Shown one piece after another: positions 50,901 to 61,203 of a stretch of DNA of 64,000 nucleotides (position 1 is its first letter; every line of letters starts with the position of its first letter). The DNA is taken from contig NC_034414.1 in NCBI RefSeq assembly GCF_002078875.1, forward strand, positions 22,064,616 to 22,128,615, in the 5' to 3' direction. Below the pieces are notes generated by a model. That model searched no databases, was not told the origin of the DNA, and was given only the letters and a program-made list of their open reading frames with translations. A program made the translations under genes and the position numbers. The DNA comes from Numida meleagris. Lineage: Eukaryota; Chordata; Aves; Galliformes; Numididae.

Positions 50901-53320
50901 ACATCCCAGTGACTCAGACAGGGGATCTGAGTGGAGCTGGCCTCTGCTCTGTGCCCACTGTGCAACTCCTGTGGCACAAAAGCCTTTCAGAATCCTTGCC
51001 AGATGCACTGAGGACTGAAATAGAGACTGAAAATGTTCTTTCATCTCTTGCAGTCACCCGCCCATGCTAAGCTGAGCAGCAGTGGCAGGGGAAAGTTTCC
51101 ATTTGCCTCTGAGTGTTGCACACCTCCTCTGGGTGTATTTGGGGCACGAGGACCCTGACTCACTAACACTACGCAGAAAAACTATTTTTAAAAATCACTT
51201 ATGAAAACAGAGCAGATTCTTTTGCTGCCACCATGTAGTTCACTGGAAAAACAGTGTCAACATCTCTGCAGTGGGGACTGGCCTTCAGCGGGCTTGAGAG
51301 TCCCTGCAAAGAGGCCTCAACTTGCACTGGAAAGCAGGCTCTCAAGCATTGCTTCGACTTCTGGAGTAGTAATTTGCATGGGGCAGTCTCAGGTTAGGAG
51401 GTGATCTCTACAGAAACCCTCAAATCTCTGCAAATCTGAATGTGGAGAGGGGGGAGGGGGGTGGCAAATAGTTTGCGCTGGAATTCCTCGGGACACTAAT
51501 GTCTGATCGCTGTTGCTGTCTGGACCGGAGAGCAGCACAACTGCCTTTCACTTGAAAATCTAGAAGTGTTTTCTTAAATGTTTTTAGAACTTTTTTGAAG
51601 TTCTTCAGAATGAATCACTGCTTGAGAACAGCTCAGTAAACATCATCCAGTTAAAATGACTGAACCCAGTACAGCTTGAACTGAGTCGGAGTTCTTAAAG
51701 GAAAGGTTTGCCAAAAGCTGCAGCACAAACTCCGTCCTCTTACTTAATGCAATAAAACCCCAGTCAGCCAGAGAGGAATCATTTTCAGAAATTTCTAGAA
51801 AAAGCTGTAATTTCTGAGTGTTCCCTTCACCCCAGGAGGCCTGTGCCCGTTGATTGATAACCAGTGCACATAACGCTCTTTAATATGGCAAGGCATGTGA
51901 CCCTAGCTGAGGGCACAAGGACATGCCCTCTGGTTGGGAAAAGCCTGCGAGGGAGGTGTGATTCTCCCACATGCTTTTCTGGGCGCTCCTTGATGCAATC
52001 CAGGTCTAATGAGCACACCTGACAAAGTAAACAGTTATGAAAAAGAGCATTTCCTCAGCCTTTTTTACCAGAGATACAACAGAAGCTGTACCTAGGATCC
52101 TAAGGGAACATCTGCCTGACTGACTGACTGACTGACAGCCTATTTTTGCTGGCTAAGTCCACAGGTAAGAGCAAAATGTTACTCCAGCCGTGTTTTGCTT
52201 CAGCTGTAAGGTTTGGGAAATATTTTGGTTTGCTTTAGACAACAAATTAGTAAATATTTACCAACATTCATCCTGACCTCCCCTTTTCTAGGAGACCTGC
52301 TTTAGAGCTCCAATTGCTGAGAAATAGTAATGAAGTTGGGTTTAGACAACAGGTCTGGCTCACTTCTGGGGTAGCCCAGTTCTTCATAACTGGTGCTGCT
52401 GTAGTCGGGGCTCTGAACTTGGACAAGACAGCCAGCATCTTCTGTCGGCACTTCTTTGCACATGTCATTTTTGACCTTTGGAAAGTGACTGAATTGCTCT
52501 GTGCCTCTCTTTCTTATGGTTGTAAATTGGGAACCATCTGCGCAACTATATTGTTGGGATCTGGTCATAAGCACTTGTGAGGCGTTTCCAAGTAGAAGTC
52601 AATACTGGGATGACAAGCTAGATTTTTGAGTCCCTTTTTCCTTCTTTTTGGAACTGTACCTGTGCAGTGCGATGACTGTTAGTCAGCTCACTATAATCTG
52701 GCTGGTGAGGGAGAACGTACTGGTTATTGGGGTGCAGGAGCTGCCTGTTGGATCAAACCAGCTCCAGTCCAGCAGAACTTTGTGAGAACCTCCTGCATGG
52801 ACATGCACCACTGTAATGCAGTGTCTTTGCTTGCTAATCAGTGTGTGCTACTTCTGCAGTGGGAGTGTGAAGAAACAATGGTGTCTGGAAAAGGTAATGA
52901 GGTCAGACCCAGCGTTGCACGGGTGTGGTGGTTCTGCTTTGAGGAATGGCTTGGCTCAGGAGCGGCACTGAGGATTACAATCTCTGACAGACTGGAGCTT
53001 GCTGAGATACCTCTTATTCACTGAACCTGATGAAGTTCAGTGTTTAGGGAACTAACTTTCTGAGACATCAGCACAAGTGTTAGGAATTATTGCTGAAATA
53101 TCGTGGAAAATGAATGAGATTCCAAAATATAGGAAAGGGACTGTCTTTGAAGAAAAGAGAGAGAGAAAGAGGTGAAAGGAATCAAACAGGAGTCATCCCA
53201 GTTCCTGGAAAAAGTGGAACAAATGATCTGCACGTAAGCATCTTGAAAATAACAAGGTGATAAGTTGCAGGCATACAGGACTGTCAAGAAGAAATGCTCT
53301 GCTACCAGAGCAGACTGCCC
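35985..53320. other. Intergenic stretch without recognised genes
   Basis: This 17.3-kb region was read on both strands for coding exons and repeats. It contains only open frames below about 175 codons without family resemblance, and no clear CR1 fragment. Small features are a T-rich tract at about 44,880-44,906 and the (CTGA)5 repeat at 52116-52135. Parts of it could hold enhancers or noncoding transcripts that cannot be seen from one sequence. Confidence 0.5.
52116..52135. repeat. (CTGA)5 microsatellite
   Basis: Five perfect copies of the tetranucleotide CTGA. It is short, and no function is suggested. Confidence 0.95.
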
Positions 53321-53538
53321 TTTTTCTTTTCTTTTCTTTTCTTTTCTTTTCTTTTCTTTTCTTTTCTTTTCTTTTCTTTTCTTTTCTTTTCTTTTCTTTT
53401 CTTTTCTTTTCTTTTCTTTNNNNNNNNNNNNNNNNNNNNNNNNNTTTTATTTTATTTTATTTTATTTTATTTTATTTTATTTTATTTTATTTTTTCTTCC
53501 CTTCTCTTCCCTCCCCTCCCCTCCCCTCCCCTCCCCTC
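53321..53538. repeat. Compound pentanucleotide microsatellite (TTTTC)n - gap - (TTTTA)n - (CTCCC)n
   Basis: (TTTTC)n fills 53321-53419, a run of 25 N follows (53420-53444), then (TTTTA)n to about 53,495 and, after a short T/C transition, (CTCCC)n at about 53,506-53,538. All three arrays share a 5-base period and keep pyrimidines on the + strand apart from the A of TTTTA. The N run marks an assembly break, so the true length is unknown. Confidence 0.95.
53420..53444. other. Assembly gap (25 N) inside microsatellite
   Basis: Twenty-five N separate the TTTTC and TTTTA arrays. The size is probably a nominal or estimated value and not the real distance. Confidence 0.98.
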
Positions 53539-53539
53539 A

Positions 53540-56500
53540 TAACGGGTCACAATATGAATGTGCTTCTCTGTTCAGAGATCCGCGTTATCCTGGAACAGAC
53601 GGATATGAGTGCAGCCTCTGAAGCAGCCTCTTTTCTCTGTTTAATACTGATGTGGCTCTGTCTGGAGTATTATGCCTAATTGTGGCAATCAGATTTCCCT
53701 AAAGCTGTAGACTAGTTTACAAGAGAGCTTAGAGAAGAAAAACAAAAATAATCAGAAGTCTATAGAGGATATTCTCTGTATTTTTTGAGTTTGCCAAGAA
53801 GACTGCATGCTAACCTCTTCACTTGCTGCAAAAGAAAGAAGATATTTTTTTCTGTTGGTGGTAGATAGGACAAGAAATCTCCCTTACAGCTTGTGTTGTG
53901 GTGGAGGACATGCAGGTTAAACGTTAGAAAACATTTCTCATAGCGAGTATACTGAGCAGGCTGCTTAGGGAGACCAGGGTGTTTTTAACTGGAGACACAA
54001 AACTCTTGTGTCTTCCAGGAACTGTGTCACACTAACACTGCTATAGGTAGGGAAGTAAATAACAAAAGAGCACATCAGAGAATGTAGACAGCATAGCTGC
54101 AAAAACCAGACAATCCTTTGGGCAAAGAGGTTCCTCTTCCAATCTTAAGCTGTTGGTAATCTGGCTTTGCAGTGGTCTGGGCTGCACCACTGCAGGTCCA
54201 TGTCAGGCAAAGAGCAGAGGCAGAAGACGATGTTTAATGATGAGAGAAGAAGCTTGGCAGCTCTTTTGGAAACAAAGATAGCAGAAACACCTGCATGCAT
54301 TTATTGACAACTTCAGCCCCGTTTTACTTTCCAAATACTAACGACAGGTTGCATGTCTGTCAGGACAGGAGGATCCTCACATCTGCTGCAATTTAAGTGC
54401 CTGGGAGCCTCTGTCTTTAGAAGGATTTCAGGTTCAGTTTTTGTGTCCACATGGAAAACTGGGAGGATTTGCAGTCTCAAGAGAACTGTCTTCCATCTTG
54501 TCCAGTTCTGTGTTTCTTTTCACAACCAGTATTTTTGTTCACACACTACTCTGAAGGGAATATAGACTTTTAGCAGCACTGCAAAATATCTTATTAATGG
54601 TAGCAGATACTGATGCTATTCTAACTTCTGGTCATGTCCTTTCCAGAGAGCAATCAATTCAATGTGGTTATTTGAATTTAAATGATATGCTGGCAAAAAC
54701 TTTATGCTTACTTAGAAATTGACTTCAGGCAGCTCAGACACCTCCCTGTCACTCACTCCTTTGCACAGCCAAGCAGCAGTGATTTCCCCAAACCTCCTTG
54801 AAAAGTTTGCCTTATAAAGATTGGAATTTCCATGCCAAGTTTGGAAAAATATGACTTAGTTGGATGAGGCAGCAACATGTTGTACAGCTGGTGTAATGGA
54901 GGATAGCAGAACCATGTTGTCTCACTGTATCATTGTATCTCACTGCTTTCTGAGTGCCCTGATAGTTACAGGAGAACAGACCATGTTCCTAGGATCCAAA
55001 GAGCAATTGCATAGTTCTTAAGGGCAACATCACTGAAGGTCTTCTTGCACAAGATGTGGAGAATTAGGGAGAGAGAACAGAAGGGTCTGCAGCTCTCCAT
55101 GACTGACCACAAAGAGAAGCTTTAAAGCAAAAGGGAAAAAGAAAGAAAGATAGCTAGACCTGACAATATGTGAGGGGAATATTCCCTTTCGAGGACTGCA
55201 CCTGGATCAGGAAGAAGCCTAGTGCAGCTGAGCTGGATGGGTGCATGCATGCTATCCCCATAGCTCTCTGTTCAGTGAGCAAGCAGTGATATGAGTTTTG
55301 TGGCCTCAGCCTCTGACACAAAGCTACCCATAAATGTGAGCAATGTGTGTTCTTCTCAGGCCTGGCAGAGCAGAAAAGAAGGTCAGGATGAGGACAGTGA
55401 TCCACCATCAGTGCAGTGAGGCTGGAGCAGAATGAGGCTGAGCTGCACTGAGCCACATGCAAAGCAAAGACACCTGTGGAAGCACTACAGTTGTATGGGA
55501 AAGGCTTTGTTATGAAGTTGGTTTCCCACTGTACATAAATACTTAATTTCCCCTGCAACTGCAAAAGTCTTTGCTGCTAGCACTTCTGACCCCTGGTTCA
55601 GAAGACTCTGTGGATGAACAGGTCCTGTTCAGGTCATGCTACAGGAAACATGATCCCAGATTCAGCTTCTGCCTGAAATAACTACATGAGCTATGTAAAC
55701 TGCTTGCTATTATAAAGGAAAATACAAGAGGATTCTCACCCATGGTTATATCTAACTGCTTTCTCTACCAGAGCAAAAAGGAAGAACACTTTGTCACAAG
55801 ATTCACATATTTAACACAAGATCAAGGCCAGTTAGTTGGCTCCTTTCCTCACCTTTGTTTTTTCTCTTTTAAGGCAAATGGTGACAGATCCTTAATATCC
55901 ATTACTTACAAGTTGGAGGGGCAAAATCTTGCAGCAAGTGGAGTGACAGTGCAGCCAGCCAAAGAGAGGGAGAAAGGCTGAGACCTGGGTTTGTTGCATG
56001 GTTGCCCATGGAATTTTACCTCTTGAGTTTACCTCACTGATGCAGTTCTGGTGTGAGCACATTCTGATTTTGCAGAGCAGTGTAGACACATACATCCCTG
56101 CAAGTTGTTGCCGTGTTCCCAAAGAGATTTGCTACTGTATCTTTCAGGATGAAGGATAACCATGTCAGAAAGCAAAACTTTCTGTGATAAGAGCAGTCAA
56201 CTTATCATATCAAGCTGGGATTGCTGAGATCTGCAGCTGTGGGCTTAGAGGCCTGCATGCAGCTAAGAGGCTTCTGGCTGTGTCTGTGGGCCCTGACCTG
56301 ACCACATCGTTCTCTGGCAGTGGAGAGGGAGAAAACATTTGCATGTCTCCTTGCAAAGAACTCGCAGTACTGTCCAGATCCAGCCTGAGTAGAAACAACA
56401 GCCAAAAAGCAAAGAAACCAAACAAATAAAAATACACGACGGGCTAATATAAACAGCATGTCAAGAGGGAAGTAGCTTAGAGCGCTCGTGTTCCAGCAAG

Positions 56501-56590
56501 AGCCATTATCTTTGCTTTTCTTCCATTCCCTTCATCACAGCTTTCCCCCGTAGTCAGCCACAACCTACAGAAATGTCGTTACGACAGCTG
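53540..56590. other. Intergenic, no gene recognised
   Basis: AT-richer DNA with only short chance frames. No mobile element or RNA gene was recognised before the CR1 copy that starts near 56,600. Confidence 0.5.
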
Positions 56591-56599
56591 GACCTACAG

Positions 56600-56944
56600 G
56601 AATCCAGGGACAACCTACGTGTCTTTGAAGAAAGGAAGATGGGAACAATTGTTCACGAGGGTGGATAGCGATAGGACAAGGGGGAATGGTTTTAAACTGA
56701 GACAGGGGAGATGTAGGTTAGATATTAGGAAGTTTTTCACTCGGAAGGTGGTGATACACTGGAACAGGTTGCTCAGGGAGGTTGTGGGTGCCCCATCCCT
56801 GGAGGCATCCAAGGCCAGACTGGACGTGGCTCTGGGCAGCCTGGTCTAGTGGTTGGCGACCCTGCACTCAGCAGGGGGATTGAAACTCGATGATCTTTGA
56901 GGTCCTTTTCAACCCAGGCCATTCTATGATTCTATGATTCTATG
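56600..56944 (+). mobile_element. CR1 LINE 3' end with intact terminal octamers
   Basis: The + strand encodes the end of CR1 ORF2, with WEQLFTRVDSDRTRGNGFKL, then HWNRLLREVV and ARLDVALGSL. The 3' UTR 'gaggtccttttcaaccca' follows, with three perfect ATTCTATG octamers at 56921-56944. It is a 5'-truncated insertion, the least decayed CR1 in the window, and lies about 0.8 kb upstream of the ACCS-side CpG island. Confidence 0.93.
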
Positions 56945-57714
56945 AAGAGCCACTGATGTGTCACCTATCTGTTCTCCAGTAAGGTCTTTGACACAGTCCC
57001 CAACAGCACCTCTGCTTCCTGCTCCGGGGAATCCCATTAGGGAGATGCGCGGTGTGAGTGTGCAGGCCTGCATCTTACTGCAGCCATTTCCACAGAAAGT
57101 AGGAAAAACACTGCTCCCCCTTCTTCGTGCGGACGGGGCACCGAGCGTGAGAGTGGGAAACATCCAGCTCTTGGGTACGTCCCATGCTGCTGCCCAGATC
57201 TTCACAGGAAACCCAACGTGCTGTTTAGTTGGTTACAAAATTAACTCCTCCCTCCCAGCCCCCCGAAGTCAGTCTCGGGAAATCAAGGTGCTTAATAACC
57301 ACGATCCTCTTTCTTTTCCTGCCTTGCCCAGCTCTGCTTTACAGAGCTTTCGGGAGGCTCTCCTACTGCCCTCTGTGGGCTTCACTGCAAAGTACCCTCT
57401 CTCAGCCTCGAGGCGTGTGTTGGGAACGGAGTCCCTCGCAAACCTTGGCTTCTCTTCTCTCACGGCCGTGAGCTGAAGCTGCTTATTAAAATGAGCACCT
57501 CGTAGCACAAGGCTAACGGTAGCCCTGCTTTGGCTGCCGACGCAATAAGGAGCCTAAGAGAAGGCATCTGTGAAGGATTTCACGGCAGAGATGGAAGAAT
57601 TAGTGAAAAGTGAGGAAGGGTTGCCTTGGGGGACGCGAGGTCCTGCATTCATTTCGGTCGGTGTGCTTTATTTCAGGGATTCCTTGTGATTTTCAGGGTT
57701 TCGATCAGAAGCTC
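56945..57714. other. Sequence between CR1 copy and CpG island
   Basis: This 770-bp stretch holds no recognised gene. An open frame of 172 codons on the + strand (56958-57476) has no recognisable domain. Confidence 0.5.
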
Positions 57715-58680
57715 TCTGCCCACTCACACAGCGGCAGCGGGCTGCGCGCGGAGCCCCAGACAGCCGCACACTGACTCGGCGGCCGCGCAGCGTCGGGGCG
57801 CTGCGATCCCGCCGGGCCGGGTGGGGCTTCGCGCTGCGGGGCTGCAGCACCCCCTGCAGGGCCCGGCCGCAGCACCCGGTGTCCCAGGATCACGGCCAGG
57901 TGCCGTGCGGCTTCCCGGTGTCGTTCTGGGCTCCGTGCCCTGTGGTGCCCCAACGCGGACAGCCCGGCTCGTTCCGGAGCCGGGGTACAGGCAGGGCTCC
58001 TCCTGGGAGCGCCCCGCTTCTCCCCGCGATGTCCCTCGGGTTTGTTTTTAAGCAAAAGAGAACCATCCGTGCCGCGCCGCAGGGGCCGAGCCGAGCCGTG
58101 CCTGGCACGGCCAGGCGGGGCTACAGCGCCGGGGCCGGGCGGGGCGGCGGGCGGAGCCGGGGGAGCGGGCACCTCCCCGGGGCGGGGCGGCTCTGGCACG
58201 GCACGGCTCGGCACGGCCTGCCCCCGCACAGCCCCTACCGGCCGGGTAGGGCCGGGCCGGGCCGGGCTGAGCTGAAGGAGGAGGGCGGGGGTTGGGGAGA
58301 GGTTCCGTGCCGCTGCGCTCAGCCCGGCGCGGCTCGGGAACGCGGCGAGCGACTGGCACGGACTAAAGTTATCCCGGAATAAGGCTGCACGCATGTGCTG
58401 TCACCCCGGATGTGAACATGCCGGCCCGGCTCCCCACTAGCTCGCTCCGCCCGACTGTAGCGGGTGGGCCGAGCCGAGCCGTGCCGAGCCGAGCCGTGCC
58501 AAGCCGTGCCAAGCGCGCCGGCGGCCGTACATAGCCCCTGAGGGGCCGGGACGGGCAGGGGCCGCGAGGGACGAGGTGCGAGAGGCTCCTCCGGCCGGGG
58601 GGCAGCCCCGGGGGGTCGGGCAGCAACCCCCGGCACGGCCCGGCACGGCCCCGCTCGGCCCGGGGCGCCGGGAGCCGGGG
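57715..58680. promoter_or_regulatory. CpG island, probable ACCS promoter and 5' exon region (left part)
   Basis: GC and CpG density rise sharply near 57,715 and stay high until the sequence stops at the N run. GC boxes such as GGGGCGG occur at several places around 58,140-58,190. The next gene on the + strand is ACCS, whose first visible exon starts behind a splice acceptor at about 60,593. An upstream non-coding exon is therefore required, and this island plus the gap is the natural place for it. No unambiguous TATA box or donor site was identified in the visible part. Confidence 0.6.
58471..58515. repeat. GC-rich pentamer array (GAGCC/GTGCC/AAGCC)
   Basis: Nine consecutive 5-base units follow the pattern GAGCC GAGCC GTGCC, repeated twice, then AAGCC GTGCC AAGCG. 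There is also a 15-base higher-order period. Related GGCAC and GGCTC pentamers occur elsewhere in the island (about 58,085-58,115, 58,195-58,222 and 58,633-58,665). Confidence 0.85.
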
Positions 58681-59490
58681 NNNNNNNNNNNNNNNNNNNN
58701 NNNNNNNNNNNNNNNNNNNNNNNNNNNNNNNNNNNNNNNNNNNNNNNNNNNNNNNNNNNNNNNNNNNNNNNNNNNNNNNNNNNNNNNNNNNNNNNNNNNN
58801 NNNNNNNNNNNNNNNNNNNNNNNNNNNNNNNNNNNNNNNNNNNNNNNNNNNNNNNNNNNNNNNNNNNNNNNNNNNNNNNNNNNNNNNNNNNNNNNNNNNN
58901 NNNNNNNNNNNNNNNNNNNNNNNNNNNNNNNNNNNNNNNNNNNNNNNNNNNNNNNNNNNNNNNNNNNNNNNNNNNNNNNNNNNNNNNNNNNNNNNNNNNN
59001 NNNNNNNNNNNNNNNNNNNNNNNNNNNNNNNNNNNNNNNNNNNNNNNNNNNNNNNNNNNNNNNNNNNNNNNNNNNNNNNNNNNNNNNNNNNNNNNNNNNN
59101 NNNNNNNNNNNNNNNNNNNNNNNNNNNNNNNNNNNNNNNNNNNNNNNNNNNNNNNNNNNNNNNNNNNNNNNNNNNNNNNNNNNNNNNNNNNNNNNNNNNN
59201 NNNNNNNNNNNNNNNNNNNNNNNNNNNNNNNNNNNNNNNNNNNNNNNNNNNNNNNNNNNNNNNNNNNNNNNNNNNNNNNNNNNNNNNNNNNNNNNNNNNN
59301 NNNNNNNNNNNNNNNNNNNNNNNNNNNNNNNNNNNNNNNNNNNNNNNNNNNNNNNNNNNNNNNNNNNNNNNNNNNNNNNNNNNNNNNNNNNNNNNNNNNN
59401 NNNNNNNNNNNNNNNNNNNNNNNNNNNNNNNNNNNNNNNNNNNNNNNNNNNNNNNNNNNNNNNNNNNNNNNNNNNNNNNNNNNNNNNNNN
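58681..59490. other. Assembly gap (810 N)
   Basis: Uninterrupted N. The left flank is extremely GC-rich pentamer sequence and the right flank resumes as AT-rich DNA, so the missing part is probably the right half of the CpG island. Confidence 0.98.
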
Positions 59491-60592
59491 TTTTTTGCAT
59501 TGACATTTAGATCCTTGTTTTTGACGCCCCAAAAAGCTTTAAAGTAGAAGGCTCATATCCACATTAATTATCTTCTGGCAGTTCCTGACACGTGTCTTGC
59601 CACAGGTAAATAAAATCTAAAATGACTGCGCTAGGCTAAATACTGCATATGAACTCCAAAGGACTGGAGCATCTGCTCTAAGCTGGGATAGGCATTCGTG
59701 TTAGATTTCTGTGTGTAATGCAGACAGTGCATACATTATTCCAAAAAAAAAAGAGAAAAATTGCATGCTTTTTGGTATCAATTGATTGTGACCAGGGCTA
59801 TCTGCAGGATTGTAACAGGAGACTCTCTTCTTCCATTGCAACGTGTAAACCTGGAGGTGAAACTTCCCTTGTGTTCTGTTTGAATGTTTTCTGCATCTCA
59901 TCTTTTAGGATACTCAGCAATAAAGAATACTTGGGGACAATCGTTGCCTGGCTTCCTAATCTGCTAACTAGAACTTGGAAAGAAGACGTTTTTGAAAGTC
60001 ACTGGTAGAAACAGCTGATCTGTTTATAGGAGATGAGAGCTCTGTGCCGGGAGTGCAATTGGCCTTTGCTTGGCTGCCCAGAAAGGTAGACTCTGGAGAT
60101 CATGGAGGTTTCCAACCAGTCTAGGATAGGCTGATGGAAGAGCACAGCCTTCTTGGGAAGAAGAGAGGTGATAGTCAGTGTGAGGTTAATTTCTGAGATC
60201 AGGAAGAACGCCTACAGTGATCTTAACCAAATTATGTTTAAAGTCTCTCCCAGCACAGGTCATTCTGAGCTATGTCCTCCTCACCATGGTGAGTGTATGG
60301 GTTAGCCAAGGGCAGGACCCTTTAATTAATGCCAGTGGTGATCAGTGGGATTAATTCAGAGAGCAAGTGAGAGCCAGATCAGTGGCTTGCAGCATAGTGG
60401 GGAGCCCAGTCTGTGAAGTCAGACTGCAAACAAAGTTGCAAACTCCAAGATGTGTTTGACAGATCTTGCTTTATTTTCCCTAAATATCCTGCTGTAGTGT
60501 TTTCTAGGACAGGTAGTGGGAAGCAGCAAAGCACATCCACACCATTTAACTTGCCTTACATTTCATTTTTTCCTGCTTTCACATAACCACAG
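59491..60592 (+). other. Probable ACCS 5' intron
   Basis: AT-rich sequence between the gap and the first coding exon of ACCS. A possible donor (CAG/GTAAAT) lies at about 59,606, so a small 5' UTR exon could end there. The 3' splice site before the coding exon is CCACAG ending at 60592, or TTTCAG ending at 60599. Confidence 0.5.
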
Positions 60593-60609
60593 GTTTCAGT
60601 GAGCCCAGC

Positions 60610-61203
60610 ATGGCCAACTCATCCCGGATGCAGAACGCGGTTCCTCGGCCTGGCTTCTCCGCCTTGCACCGCCTGCGGAAGAAGCGGAAAGGCCAGCGCG
60701 TGAAGGACCCGCTCGACGACCTCCTGCTGAAGACCCTGACTTCACAGCGGGCCATGGAGGAGCGTTTCTTGCAGATGGAGGAGCGGCGGTTCCAGCGGGA
60801 CCTGGACGTGGAGGAGCGCCGGATGCAGCTGGAGCAGCGGCGCTTCGAGCTGGAGCGGGAGCACGAGTTCCGCATGTTCAACGTTTTCGCCCAGATGCTC
60901 AGCATCCTGAAGCAGAGCCACGGCAGTGCAACCCCTTCCCTCGCGATGCCTCCAGGCCTGGACTTCAGCCAAATGCTGTCGGAACTCATGGGCCGGGCGG
61001 GAGGAGGCAACCTGCGGGGACCGAGGGCCCGAGGGCCGGCCAGGAGCTGGGGTGACATGTGCAGCTTCTGCCCCCTGGGGGGGTTCCAGCGCAGCCCATA
61101 CCTCTCCGCTCGCGGCAACGTCGCCAACATCTTCCGGGGCTCTGACGAGGAGGGGTACAAAGCGTACCACGCTGACAAGTATGATGAAGACACAAACCCC
61201 AAT
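60610..61203 (+). CDS. ACCS: ACCS first coding exon (198 codons; coiled-coil N-terminus)
   Basis: This is the start of the animal 1-aminocyclopropane-1-carboxylate synthase homologue, a PLP-dependent aminotransferase-fold protein. Animal members are related to the plant ethylene-pathway enzyme, but their physiological reaction is unsettled. The ATG has a good context (AGCATGG) and lies just after the splice acceptor. Residues 20-31 are a basic patch like a nuclear localisation signal. Residues 36-101 form a strong Glu/Arg-rich coiled coil (for example RAMEERFLQMEERRFQRDLD). Residues 112-127 and a Gly/Arg-rich linker (128-146) follow. Family homology starts at about residue 163 (PYLSARGN) and includes EEGYKAYHADKYDEDTNPN. 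The exon ends in phase 0 before GTGAGT at 61204. The N-terminus resembles mammalian ACCSL, while the later part is closer to ACCS. Confidence 0.93.

Noticed and set aside
53257..53679. Open frames of about 80-140 codons with Phe/Leu/Ser/Tyr repeats
   Set aside because: They are translations of the TTTTC/TTTTA microsatellite and its N gap.
58319..59547. Very long open frames of up to 395 codons on both strands
   Set aside because: Most of their length is the 810-N gap, so they are artefacts of unknown bases.
60579..61202. 207- and 219-codon - strand frames (60579-61202 and 60742-61401)
   Set aside because: They are antisense shadows of the ACCS coding exon, whose + strand reading has family homology and correct splice sites.
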